From the NCBI GenBank assembly GCA_905221605.1, contig CAJNDS010002381.1, positions 346,548 through 410,547 of the forward strand: a stretch of DNA of 64,000 nt. The letters run 5' to 3'. This DNA comes from Symbiodinium natans (lineage: Eukaryota; Sar; Dinophyceae; Suessiales; Symbiodiniaceae). The notes beneath the pieces were generated by a model, which was not told the DNA's origin, searched no databases, and saw nothing but the letters and a program-made list of their open reading frames with translations. A program made the translations under genes and the position numbers. Numbering within the stretch: position 1 is the stretch's first letter; each line of letters begins with the position of its first letter. Positions 45,574 to 54,232 of this stretch are shown piece by piece.

Positions 45574-46026
45574 ATGACAGCCTCAGCACCACTAGCGTCT
45601 AAGCTACTCGAAGCAACAGCGCAGTGGAGGCGAGAGCATACCCGAGGCAGGCCACATCCTAAGGGGCCAATCTATGTGACAGTGGCCCACCAGCTACTGT
45701 CAGAACTGCAGGAGTCACAGATGCCAAACGGTGTCAACCAGAATGCCTGGTCAACATTTATGGACGTCCTCTCTGACCTGACCAAGAAAGCACCACCGAA
45801 CCCCATTCTCGAACAAGAGCTGGTGCACTGTTCAGCTAGGCTGACAGCAAGAAAAACAGATGTTCTGATAGAATTTCAGCCCCACCTCATGGGCACGCTG
45901 CAGAAGCATGCCAGCATCTACGTGAGCGCCATGCAGCTTCAAGGCGGCGAACTCCTCGGCCGGCGACCGCCCGGAACTCTCTCGCGGAAGGCCAGAGGCT
46001 TGCCGATCACGTCTGAGCAAGGATGA
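45574..46026 (+). CDS. Unrecognised 150-residue protein
   Basis: I chose ATG 45574 (context AAGATGA), just after the AGT microsatellite; the frame is open further upstream only because of that repeat. The protein (MTASAPLASKLLEATAQWRR at the start) is soluble-looking and largely helical, with no signal peptide, membrane segment or known motif. It ends PGTLSRKARGLPITSEQG at TGA. It lies about 500 bases left of the retroelement insertion and, like the genes right of it, has GGACACTGTCC close by (46086). It may be an exon or one gene of a cluster interrupted by the insertion. Function is unknown. Confidence 0.5.
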   Translation: MTASAPLASKLLEATAQWRREHTRGRPHPKGPIYVTVAHQLLSELQESQMPNGVNQNAWSTFMDVLSDLTKKAPPNPILEQELVHCSARLTARKTDVLIEFQPHLMGTLQKHASIYVSAMQLQGGELLGRRPPGTLSRKARGLPITSEQG

Positions 46027-46519
46027 GCCACCCCAACACAGAAGATCCAGCACCCTCTCAGTCTGACACTGTCAGAGCTACCATGGGACACTGTCCCAGC
46101 ACGCTGCTTAAAGCACTGCTTGTTGCTCAGCTAAGGCCCCGGCAAGGCCGAAGCTTCTGGCACTGCCAGAGACTGGCAGCCATTTTTTCAGCCCTTCTTT
46201 CCACTTTTAATTCTTTCAACAGACCCAAAGCAATAGCGCGGACATCACAAAATCCCTTTGAGTGTGCACTATGAGCGTCTGTTTGGGATTCTGGAAAGCT
46301 GGCAATACAGAACCCGCTTCATGTGCAGCATGGTTATTGCAGTTAAGGGCCATGCCCCATTCCTTGAGTTCGCCACCGGAAGAGACAGTGAGGATGCAGC
46401 CACTTCTCTCCCAGTCCTCTCTCCTCTTCTCCTTCTTCTCTCCTGCTCTCCTGCTCCTCTTCGCTTGTTTGCACAGACTCCAGCTGCCCGAGCACAAGGC
46501 TCAAACTGCTGCTAGGCAC
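46027..46519. other. Left flank of the retroelement insertion
   Basis: Non-coding by inspection. It holds CTGACACTGTCAG and GGGACACTGTCCC within 35 bases (46063-46097) and a CT-rich tract at 46404-46465. It ends with GCTAGGCAC immediately before repeat A1. Confidence 0.6.
46086..46096. repeat. GGACACTGTCC site 1
   Basis: Near-palindrome with 5-base arms around a central C, extended here to GGGACACTGTCCC. A related CTGACACTGTCAG lies 23 bases upstream. Confidence 0.9.
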
Positions 46520-46734
46520 GGACACGGTTTTAAACCAGGGTGTTTCCCCCCCCCCGCCCTGCCCGGCCGGCATGCCTAGCTTTTGTTTTCCTCTTGAGAA
46601 TTTCTTGCGATGCATGACATGAAGATTTTCTCTTGAGGATTCCACATTTTGCTTGGCATGTTTTCCAATCTTTTTGGTCCGGCAGTTTCTTGCTCGATTG
46701 GGACCGGCAGGTCTCGACCTCGCATTTTGTCTTA
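46520..46734 (+). repeat. Split direct repeat A1 (left end)
   Basis: Begins GGACACGGTTTTAAACCAGG, passes a run of ten C, and ends GACCTCGCATTTTGTCTTA. Nearly identical to A2; differences are confined to the T/G change and C-run length near 46545-46556. The first base defines the left end of the element. Confidence 0.95.
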
Positions 46735-46742
46735 GTTGACAC

Positions 46743-47444
46743 ATGCGAGCACTTTCTCTAGTGCTTCTCTTGTGCCATGGCTTCCTTTTGGTCACCGCTG
46801 GGGTCACGCGGAGGCGTCGCCGCCTTTGGCCGGAGACGGTGGCTCTCCCACCAGCTGTGCAGCACCCGGCGTTAGATGCGTGGTCCAGGGCCGAGCAGGA
46901 TTTTCCGTCGTCGGCTTCATCCCTCGTTGCTCAACCCGCTGCTGGCTCCCTGGAAGCTGACTGCGGGCCTGATGCTGATGCTGGCGTGGCCTCGCAACCA
47001 CAGTCGCAGGATGCAGCTTCTGCCCTGGTACCATCTCCGGACTTTGAGCTGGCTGATCACCTGGTGGATCTCTTGCAGAGTCATACGGAGGCCGCGGCGC
47101 TTTTTCAGACGCCTTTTCGTACTGCACTCTCGGGGTTGACACTTCATCATCCTGCTGCTCTGGAGGTTTGCAATTATTTGTACACTCGACTGCGGGAGGT
47201 GCCTCTTCCAGTGCAAGATTCGAATCTTCCTGGCGCACCTTGGCCAATACAGGTTCTTCTGCAGGTGTTTGCTCGCTTCATGTGTCATCTTCGGGAACTT
47301 GATGATTGCCCACTGCCGGCTGCAGCGCCTGCTTCCGGTGCAGATGCGGTTGTATGTCAGGGCGATGACTCAGCTCCTGTGGTCCCAGAACGTCCTTCAT
47401 CGGCATCTGGCAGCCCACCACGTGCTCGACGTCGCCTATCTTAA
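46743..47444 (+). CDS. Retroelement ORF1, unrecognised
   Basis: A 233-residue frame whose ATG lies eight bases after A1, the natural place for a first gene. The N-terminus MRALSLVLLLCHGFLLVTAG looks like a signal or membrane segment, followed by RRRRR. The middle is Ala/Pro/Gln-rich, then a helical segment (FELADHLVDLLQSHTEAAAL) and a conserved-looking LEVCNYLYTRLREVPLP stretch. It ends in a basic RARRRLS tail. It could be a structural protein of the element. No family is recognised, and I cannot exclude that the true product is spliced. Confidence 0.4.
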   Translation: MRALSLVLLLCHGFLLVTAGVTRRRRRLWPETVALPPAVQHPALDAWSRAEQDFPSSASSLVAQPAAGSLEADCGPDADAGVASQPQSQDAASALVPSPDFELADHLVDLLQSHTEAAALFQTPFRTALSGLTLHHPAALEVCNYLYTRLREVPLPVQDSNLPGAPWPIQVLLQVFARFMCHLRELDDCPLPAAAPASGADAVVCQGDDSAPVVPERPSSASGSPPRARRRLS

Positions 47445-47931
47445 GTTCTCTTCCTGGCGAACCTCGACATCGGCTGGGATTTTGCTGCGCTCAGTTCTGG
47501 CTTTTGGCTCCTTGTCTCTCCGTATGGCAGCTGGATATGGTTGGGCAACTTGTGGCTTTAGTTCACACCAGGTACTCTGTACAGGTCGCATTTTTTCAGC
47601 GATGCGTTTTGGTACCCAGCCTTTCAGTTGGTGCACTGGATTGCAAAAACTGCCGTCGCGGTCTTGGGTTGCTTGTCATCCGGCCACGCTGGCAAGTTCT
47701 GATGACACGTCCATGCTACCCTTGCTTTTGACGTGCTGCTCATCGCTTGAGCTTTGCAGTAAGGCACATTGATGTCTCAGTGCATTTGCGTTGCCTTGCC
47801 GCGCTCGGCTTGGCTCGATCAGTGAGGGAGCCGTTGATGGATGGCTTTGCCTTCACGCTTGTTCAGGGCTTGGGGGACATTTGCTGTTGTGGCCTTGTCG
47901 GAGTCTAAGTAGTGTTGCGTGAGTCGCTTTC
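47445..47931. other. Gap between ORF1 and ORF2 of the retroelement
   Basis: Other-frame readings (47269-47772) have no motif and an unlikely composition. No regulatory element is identified. Confidence 0.45.
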
Positions 47932-48732
47932 ATGCCACCTCGCTCGCGCCGCCATGTGAGACACAACGTCTGCCTTCGACATCAGGCCCCTCTACCAGAC
48001 GATCCGGTGGTCAGCTTTAGCAGTGATGATGACATTCCGGCATTCAGGGCATCGACATCGCCGGCTTTGCCTTCTGCTTCTGCTCCTCCCAGCATGCCGG
48101 ATGAGCTCACTTCCTTGCGCCTCCGGGTACAGGCATTGGAGAATCAGCTTCATGCTCGAGACGTTCTCCCTGCTGCTGGTGGTTCGGCACGCGCTTGGTT
48201 CAACCATCTTCGCCAGTTCGTCTACGAGTCACCTCTGCCTTTGCTGCAAGGTTCGGGCATGCCGCCGTTGGATGTCGCCGTCATCCTCGCATTGCAGGAG
48301 ACCGACGCTTGCTGTGCAGCCCTTGGCTCAGCTTTGGAGTCGTTGGAGGCGCGCTTGCTGTGCGGGCCGACTCGCTTCGATCCGATTGCTCCCGTGGTGC
48401 CTCCTGCTCCTTGGATTACTGACCTTCGAGATCAGGTTCGTGCCTTGTCAGCGATGGTTGACACCCATCAGCGGCTCTTGAACGGCCTGGCTGGTTGGAT
48501 CCCTCTGTCTCCCTGCCCTGTCGACCCTCCACCAGATACGTGGGCCGTGGGGACCACCTACCGCATCGCCGTCCTCGAAGCAGCTTTGGGTGGTGTGAAT
48601 GCTTCCGAGTCCTCTTCCACAGCTTCTAGTTCAGTGACATCGCGGCTCTCACGTCTGGAGGCCCAAATGGCGGCACTGCAGCAGTCTATGACAGCTCCTC
48701 GCGACACTTCCTCTGATGATCCTAGGTCATGA
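47932..48732 (+). CDS. Retroelement ORF2, coiled-coil protein
   Basis: 266 residues from ATG 47932. A basic start (MPPRSRRHVRHNVCLRHQ) and an acidic Ser patch (VSFSSDDDI) precede a coiled coil (LTSLRLRVQALENQLHARD, about residues 60-80). A second helical stretch is DLRDQVRALSAMVDTHQRLL (about 166-185), and a third coiled coil lies near the end (VTSRLSRLEAQMAALQQS). This resembles an oligomerising Gag-type or ORF1-type protein. It is in the same frame as the recombinase and separated from it by TGA codons at 48730 and 48757. Family not recognised. Confidence 0.5.
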   Translation: MPPRSRRHVRHNVCLRHQAPLPDDPVVSFSSDDDIPAFRASTSPALPSASAPPSMPDELTSLRLRVQALENQLHARDVLPAAGGSARAWFNHLRQFVYESPLPLLQGSGMPPLDVAVILALQETDACCAALGSALESLEARLLCGPTRFDPIAPVVPPAPWITDLRDQVRALSAMVDTHQRLLNGLAGWIPLSPCPVDPPPDTWAVGTTYRIAVLEAALGGVNASESSSTASSSVTSRLSRLEAQMAALQQSMTAPRDTSSDDPRS

Positions 48733-48816
48733 TTCGACGGCGGCTGCTTTTTCTTTTGACGAGGCAGCTTTATTCGGAGGTCGGCCACGGCGTGCGAATT
48801 TTCCATATGCACACCG

Positions 48817-51201
48817 TTGGCCTTCCCTTCAGGGTTTCTCCGGTTTCGTCGGCTTTCGGTTCAGGTTGATTCCTTGGGGTTGTTTAGGCCTCTGCAAAGG
48901 GGTTTTTATACTACGGCTCCTGTGCCTGTCAGGGCCACATGCCTCCGGGCCTGTACAGTCCGTGATCCGGTGCAGCGCTTCAGCTCCCAAAGGTTTGCGA
49001 CGTCCCCGATCAGGGCTTCTCTGCACACCTGTTGCTGCAACGGTTCACGTGCTTCTTTTCCGCTGCCCGTTTTGGGGGTTTTCATTAGTTTTCGGGATGT
49101 TAGTGGTCCCCCATCCTTCTCCCAGTTTGCATGGTGGTCCTGTACGCCTGCTGACTACATCATGCTGCCTCGACCATCTCGCTGGCAGGATGGCTTGCTC
49201 TCGGAGTCCTACCGTCCCATTCGGATTCGCCTCCCTGTGGCAGCACCGAGTCGGGCCCCATTTCTTTTTCCACGGGTGCGAGCTCCTTTGCAGGCGACTA
49301 CTACAAATGCTTGCGCGGCTCCGGTGCTGCGTCCTCGGCTACGGACTTCTATGTCACCGTATCTTCGGCCATCATGGACTACACCACCTTCGGGAACGCT
49401 TCCAACATCGAGCCCTTGCTTTCCGCCGGCTCCTCCCTTTGGGAATCTGGGCATTCGGTCGGTCTCGACTATGCAGGAAGCTTTTCTCAATGCTCGCAAT
49501 TCGCAGCTGGATCGGTGGTTGGGCATTGCTCGCTCTGCACGCAAGGACAGTGACGTGGTCTCGGAACTTCTTCGTCAGCCTGGGGGTGAGACACACGTGG
49601 TGCGTCTGGTCGTATCTTATGCGCCTGCAACTTTGAGTGCCTACTTCAACTGCTGGGATCAGTGGGTCTCCTTCTGCGCGGTCGTATCAGAGTCTCCGTT
49701 TTCGCCCAGCCTGCGGGTGTTGCTCGACTTCCTCCAGGTGCATGCACGGGGTACGTCGCAATCGGCAGTTGGTTGGATTAAGGGCCTACGCTTTGTGGCA
49801 CGCCGCCTCGAGGTTCTGTCGTTGGCTTCAGCACTGGCAACCTCGGCTGTATCTTCTTATGCTCGCGCGGCGGTGGCAACTCAACGTCGTGAGACCGCTC
49901 CTCTACCACTGTCTTTTGTCATCTGGCTGGAGATTCAGATCCTGGACGTGAATCTCTCACCCGCTCGACGCTTGCAATGTGGGGCTTTTCTGACTTGCAT
50001 TCTGGCTAGTTTGCGCTGGTCGGATGCTCTATGGTCGTCGCCAGCCAAGGTTCATGCCGTGGAATCTGCTGTCCTGGGTTGTGCTACGCGAACCAAAACG
50101 ACATCGCGTTCCATGCCTTGGGCTGCTCTGGCCAGCGGTTTTACGTCCCGCCCAGTGGGCAGCTCGGGTTGGGGCCAGGTGTTCGTGCAGCTCTTGCAGG
50201 AAGCAGTGCATACGACCACATCTTTGCACCCCAACTTCGAGCCGGATTTTCTGCTGTCGGAGCTCGGCGACGACCCCTGGCGACCCCAGTTGCTGGGTCC
50301 TCTCTCTCGACACAGGGGTATTCTGCTCCTGCGGTCTTTGCTTCGGGATTGCTACTCTTCCACGCCGGCCGAGAAGCGTCCAGATTTGGACCTTATCGGG
50401 GTCCACTCTCTTAAGGTCACACTCCTGTCCGTGGCGAAACAGCTGCTGCTCGATGAGAATCTTCGTCGTCAGCAAGGTCATCATCGCTCCGGTTCCGGGG
50501 CGATGCCAGAGTTGTATGGGCGTGATGACATCGCCGGTCCCTTGGAGTTGCAGCAGCAAGTGGTGCGAGCCGTTGCGGCGGGCTTTCGCCCTTTACGTCC
50601 GAGCGCTCGTGGCTCTAGGCCACCCTTGCCTGATGTGCCGTTCACCGTGCCTGCCCTTGCCCCGGCCGAGCCAGGTGGTGACATTCCGGCCTTGAGTGCC
50701 AGACCACCAGCGGAGTTGGACGTGGACTCCTCGAGCGATTCTGCGGACGATGATCCTGGATCTGGGTTGGTACGTGCAGCGGCTTCGTCCTCGACCTCTG
50801 GCACCTTTGACCTGGTCTCGTTCGCTCCGGATGGTGCTCCCGCCTCTACATGTGTACCTCTCCCAGCGGTTACTTCGGACGAGGCGAATTCTTCCAGTTC
50901 TCCAGATCCGACTCTTGGTGCAGCTTGGCAGGCGGCAGAGGATGCAGAGGAGTTTGAGTTCCTTTTCAACCCAGTCAGTCATGTTCTGCACCTAGCCAAG
51001 ACCTGTGATTCTAGCCATCCAGCGTGCCAGTTTCGACCGACACAGCCTGGGGAGCCTTCTCTCCGCACAGGCTGTGGGATTCGCGGTTGCTTGGCCGAAG
51101 GTCATCTGATGCGCTGCTCCGAAGTACCAGCAGGTAGCCGGCTTTGTTTGAAACATGGCTGCTGCCGTGAGCAATCTGTCCAGAGAGCCTTGGCTGCGTA
51201 A
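48817..51201 (+). CDS. Tyrosine recombinase of the retroelement
   Basis: The open frame runs 794 codons, but it begins with TTG; the first in-frame ATGs are 49162 and 49471, the latter just before the conserved part (MQEAFLNARNSQLDRW). The fold has the expected two halves. A helical core-binding part spans about residues 250-350. The catalytic part carries R400 in SLRWSDALW, a likely K in TRTKTTSRS (about 428), H530-S-L-K533 in place of HxxR, H555/H556 in GHHRSG, and nucleophile Y567 in ELYGRDD. K for R in HxxR is a conservative change. About 200 further residues are Pro/Ser/Asp-rich and end in a Cys/His cluster (HLAKTCDSSHPACQF ... GCGIRGC ... LKHGCC), possibly a zinc-binding tail. It should cut and join the circular DNA intermediate at the A/B junction. 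It sits upstream of RT; most Ngaro and DIRS elements have it downstream. Confidence 0.85.
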   Translation: MAFPSGFLRFRRLSVQVDSLGLFRPLQRGFYTTAPVPVRATCLRACTVRDPVQRFSSQRFATSPIRASLHTCCCNGSRASFPLPVLGVFISFRDVSGPPSFSQFAWWSCTPADYIMLPRPSRWQDGLLSESYRPIRIRLPVAAPSRAPFLFPRVRAPLQATTTNACAAPVLRPRLRTSMSPYLRPSWTTPPSGTLPTSSPCFPPAPPFGNLGIRSVSTMQEAFLNARNSQLDRWLGIARSARKDSDVVSELLRQPGGETHVVRLVVSYAPATLSAYFNCWDQWVSFCAVVSESPFSPSLRVLLDFLQVHARGTSQSAVGWIKGLRFVARRLEVLSLASALATSAVSSYARAAVATQRRETAPLPLSFVIWLEIQILDVNLSPARRLQCGAFLTCILASLRWSDALWSSPAKVHAVESAVLGCATRTKTTSRSMPWAALASGFTSRPVGSSGWGQVFVQLLQEAVHTTTSLHPNFEPDFLLSELGDDPWRPQLLGPLSRHRGILLLRSLLRDCYSSTPAEKRPDLDLIGVHSLKVTLLSVAKQLLLDENLRRQQGHHRSGSGAMPELYGRDDIAGPLELQQQVVRAVAAGFRPLRPSARGSRPPLPDVPFTVPALAPAEPGGDIPALSARPPAELDVDSSSDSADDDPGSGLVRAAASSSTSGTFDLVSFAPDGAPASTCVPLPAVTSDEANSSSSPDPTLGAAWQAAEDAEEFEFLFNPVSHVLHLAKTCDSSHPACQFRPTQPGEPSLRTGCGIRGCLAEGHLMRCSEVPAGSRLCLKHGCCREQSVQRALAA

Positions 51202-51694
51202 TGGTTGTGCCAACCACTTCACGCCTCTGCCTTGCTCCGTTATCTGGCTCTGCCTGGTTGGACTGAAGACACGCTTGTCTTTGCTGCTCCAACTATGCAA
51301 CACTTGCTTGCTCCCTACTCGGGATTCGTCCCTTTGCGGGCGTACAGATGAGGGCTGCTCGACACGCTTGTCGGGATTCCTCTGCCTTGCAACAGTTTTT
51401 CGGGCAAGCTTGTGTTTCTTCTTGCACCCCCCTGCGGCCCACCCGCGGTGGGTCGGCAGGACTTGAGGTGCTCAAGCTGGTGTTTCAAATTTTCCGACTG
51501 CTCGCAGTCGTGCACAGGTTGGGCTAAAGTGGAACATGCACGTCCTGTCCCTGCAGCGTGCCCAGGCGTTGTCACCTTCATTACACTTGCCACGTGCTTT
51601 GTCTCTGCTTCTCTGCCGATTCGCCCGTGCATTGGCTCAGTCGGGGGTTTCTTGCTAGTTCGGGGTCTTTAGCCCTGTGGCGTTTGGAGCTGTC
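51202..51694. other. Gap between recombinase and Gag-like frames
   Basis: No motif-bearing frame is visible. The stretch is pyrimidine-rich at 51360-51430. It could carry an internal promoter or splice acceptor for the downstream frames, but the sequence gives no proof. Confidence 0.4.
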
Positions 51695-52942
51695 ATGGCA
51701 GGCGCTCGAGTCGATGACCCCAGCTACCTCATCGCATCCATGAAGGAATGGGGCACTCCAGATGACGTCCAACAGGCACTGACGGGCAAGGGTTATACGA
51801 CCGTTGCGCTGGTTGCTCATGCACTGCCCGAGCCTGATGCGCTCGAACCCTTTCTCCTGGCCGTTCTGGGCCGCCCGGCTAACCACATCCCCGGGGAAGC
51901 ACTTTTCTCCCCTGCTGCTTCAGGCCTGCGACGTGTGGTGAAGGCATGTCAGGACATGGTTGGTGTGTCTGGCAGTCCGGATCCGACATCTCCTCTACAG
52001 CAGTTGTCGCCATCTAAGACAACACGCCTGTCTGCCGCCGAAGTGTCCCAACTTAAGACTGCCTTCCAGACCAAGTACCCTTCCGAGCTCCTCACAGCCG
52101 AGCTCACACCGTCGCTTCCCTTTCTGATGCTCTTGAAGGAAGGGCTGGATGCCAAGCAGCTCCCCTGGGTCCCCTGGCGCTCTCGCACCAGCGAGGCAGA
52201 CGCTGTGGCATTCACCGAACGTCGCAAGCCTCGCACCGACAATGCCATGCTGCTGACGTTGCTCCAAGGGTCTTCGGACGATGATTTGCAGGCTCCGATC
52301 CCGCATCAAGGACCAGTGGAGCCGATTGTACGTCGCTTCTTTGGTCTCATGTGCAACGGCCTCGCTTTGCTGGATTCGGTGCACTTGCTTCCACTTCGCA
52401 AGCTTATGGAGAAGTTCGTGGGGTTGGCGGTTGCGCAACCAGTCGACAAGAGTCTTCGTTCCCCCTCCCTTCAGGAGGTGATGGAAGCGGATCGCGTGGT
52501 TTGGCTTGGAGTTTCCGCTTTGCAGCAGGAGAACGCTTGGTCTTTGGCTGATGCGATTGCCGAAATGACGCACATTCGTCCCGATATGCATGCAGCCTTG
52601 GCACCCCGGGTGAAGGCGGCGTTGACTCCTGCACCTGCTTCTGAGCGATCCTCACGCAAACGTGCGGCCAGTCGTGACGGGTCGCACCGGCAGCCAAAGG
52701 CCAAAGCCCAGAAGAACAAATCCTCTCCCTCGTCTGCTGCCAAGGACAAGGTGACCCCGTCTCGCTGGCCCACCAATTGGGCTCGGGAGATCTCTGGGAA
52801 AGGGGTCTGCATTCGCTTCCACACGTCCAAGTGCAAGAACAAGTCTTGCCGCTACTCCCATAAGTGTCCCATCTTGATGGCCAATGGTGCACCATGTGGC
52901 GCGGACCATGCAGCCAGTGCCCACAGTGCTGCAGCCCATTGA
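51695..52942 (+). CDS. Gag-like protein with C-terminal CCCH finger
   Basis: The ATG at 51695 begins MAGARVDDPSYLIASMKEWG; the frame is open six codons further up with no ATG. The N-terminal part (residues about 1-60) looks like a small helical interaction domain. The middle is helical and the region from about 315 is Lys/Arg/Ser-rich (SSRKRAASRDGSHRQPKAKA), suited to nucleic acid binding. The end carries a CCCH-type finger (VCIRFHTSKCKNKSCRYSH; C-x7-C-x4-C-x3-H) followed by CPILMANGAPCGADH. This is the nucleocapsid-like layout of a retroelement Gag. It ends at TGA 52940-52942 followed by C. The next frame continues in the same phase with no ATG for 110 codons, which suggests occasional readthrough. 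Confidence 0.75.
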   Translation: MAGARVDDPSYLIASMKEWGTPDDVQQALTGKGYTTVALVAHALPEPDALEPFLLAVLGRPANHIPGEALFSPAASGLRRVVKACQDMVGVSGSPDPTSPLQQLSPSKTTRLSAAEVSQLKTAFQTKYPSELLTAELTPSLPFLMLLKEGLDAKQLPWVPWRSRTSEADAVAFTERRKPRTDNAMLLTLLQGSSDDDLQAPIPHQGPVEPIVRRFFGLMCNGLALLDSVHLLPLRKLMEKFVGLAVAQPVDKSLRSPSLQEVMEADRVVWLGVSALQQENAWSLADAIAEMTHIRPDMHAALAPRVKAALTPAPASERSSRKRAASRDGSHRQPKAKAQKNKSSPSSAAKDKVTPSRWPTNWAREISGKGVCIRFHTSKCKNKSCRYSHKCPILMANGAPCGADHAASAHSAAAH

Positions 52943-54232
52943 CAGGTTGGGGTGGCTTCGGGGGTCAGCGGGGCTCTCGGGCCACCCTTGGATGCTGTGG
53001 TCGGGAATCCGACCGGTGTCTGCCTGCCCGACGTTGGGGCTCCCTTGCCTGGTTCAGCTGAAGATTTCGCTTCCCAATTCTTTCTCCGTGCAGAGGCACC
53101 CTGCGCCTCTACAATTTTGCAGCTTGCTGACTTGCTGTTGGCTGAGTGCTCTGATCGTGACGCCAGGTTTGCTGTGGGCAAATCCGTTTCTGCAGGCTTG
53201 GCGATTCGCAAGGGAGCACATCTTCGTCCTGCAACAGTCTCCCATCCTCAGTCTGTGAGACTAGTTAATCGTTTTATCTCCATGCTCTCACCCGCGTTTC
53301 TGCACAGCAGTTTTGTGATCATCGATGGGGTAGAATCGGCTCCTCATCGTGATCGCCTCAACGCAGCCATCCCGAACATTGTCCTTCCCATCAGTCGCTT
53401 CCGCGGCGGTGAGCTGCTGATTGAGTGCCAGGACGGTTCGGATGTTCTTGAGTGCCCCAGTGGTCCTCTTGCTGCTCGGCGCCTTTCTCCCTCTCAGGGC
53501 CCCGTCGTGTTCAATGCCCGGGACTGTTTCCACACCGTCGCTGCCGCACAAGACCGCCGTGTGGTGGTGGCTGCCTACACTCTGCAAGTCTGTGTCGCAG
53601 AGCCTGATCAAATCGCGCACCTGGCGCCTCAGCTCCGTGACCTCGGCTTCCGGCTTCCCACCCCCTTCGACACGGCCTTGGTGTCTGCCCGGGAACCTTA
53701 TAATCTTCCACTTGCTCCCCATCAGTGGACGCTAATGCCAGATTCATCCCCATGCCCCTCTCTATCTGCTGATCCCGAACACAGGGTCGAGGCTGGCTGC
53801 AACTCCCTGCCGTGTCAGGGCCCAGCCTCTTCCCCGTCCTCGCCATGCTCGGATGGCCCGGCTTTCCCAGGTCCATCTGCCCCACGCTTGTTCCTGGATC
53901 TCTTCGCTGGGGCTCGTGCTCCGCTTTCGGAGGCAATGGCTACGCTTCTGGCCGACCGCTTCGAGCCTGTTGACATCATCTTCGCCACTGAGTTTGATCT
54001 CCTTCGCGACGACAGATTCGAGCTGCTTTGCCGGGTTGCAGATTCCGGCCTTGTCGGGGCAGCTTGTGCGGCACCGGTCTGCTCTGACCATTCGGTTCTG
54101 CGTCTCAAACCTGCGGGACCGCCACCGGTTCGTACTCCTTCTGAAATCGATGGTTGCTTGCACAACTCATGGTCGGCGGCCTCTCCGCCCAAGAGAGTTC
54201 ACTATTGCACGACCGCACTCGGGAGGTCCTGA
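52943..54232 (+). CDS. 2OG-Fe(II) oxygenase-like domain plus first half of a DNA methyltransferase-like domain
   Basis: In phase with the Gag-like frame after a single TGA; its first ATG is at 53282, so expression probably needs readthrough. Residues are counted from 52952. The oxygenase-like core has the facial-triad pattern H132-x-D134 (SAPHRDR), GGELLIE about 30 residues later, H194 (RDCFHTV) and R202/R203 (DRRVVVAAYT), as in double-stranded-beta-helix 2-oxoglutarate enzymes. After a Pro/Ser linker comes LFLDLFAGARAPLS (about 311-324), like the AdoMet-binding motif I of cytosine-C5 methyltransferases. Then follows GAACAAPVCSDHS with C377, like the catalytic PC motif but with one residue inserted between P and C, and LKPAGPPPVRTPSEIDG. 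The domain continues in the next frame (-1). The substrate is unknown; DNA or RNA modification of element or host is an inference. Confidence 0.65.
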   Translation, partial: QVGVASGVSGALGPPLDAVVGNPTGVCLPDVGAPLPGSAEDFASQFFLRAEAPCASTILQLADLLLAECSDRDARFAVGKSVSAGLAIRKGAHLRPATVSHPQSVRLVNRFISMLSPAFLHSSFVIIDGVESAPHRDRLNAAIPNIVLPISRFRGGELLIECQDGSDVLECPSGPLAARRLSPSQGPVVFNARDCFHTVAAAQDRRVVVAAYTLQVCVAEPDQIAHLAPQLRDLGFRLPTPFDTALVSAREPYNLPLAPHQWTLMPDSSPCPSLSADPEHRVEAGCNSLPCQGPASSPSSPCSDGPAFPGPSAPRLFLDLFAGARAPLSEAMATLLADRFEPVDIIFATEFDLLRDDRFELLCRVADSGLVGAACAAPVCSDHSVLRLKPAGPPPVRTPSEIDGCLHNSWSAASPPKRVHYCTTALGRS

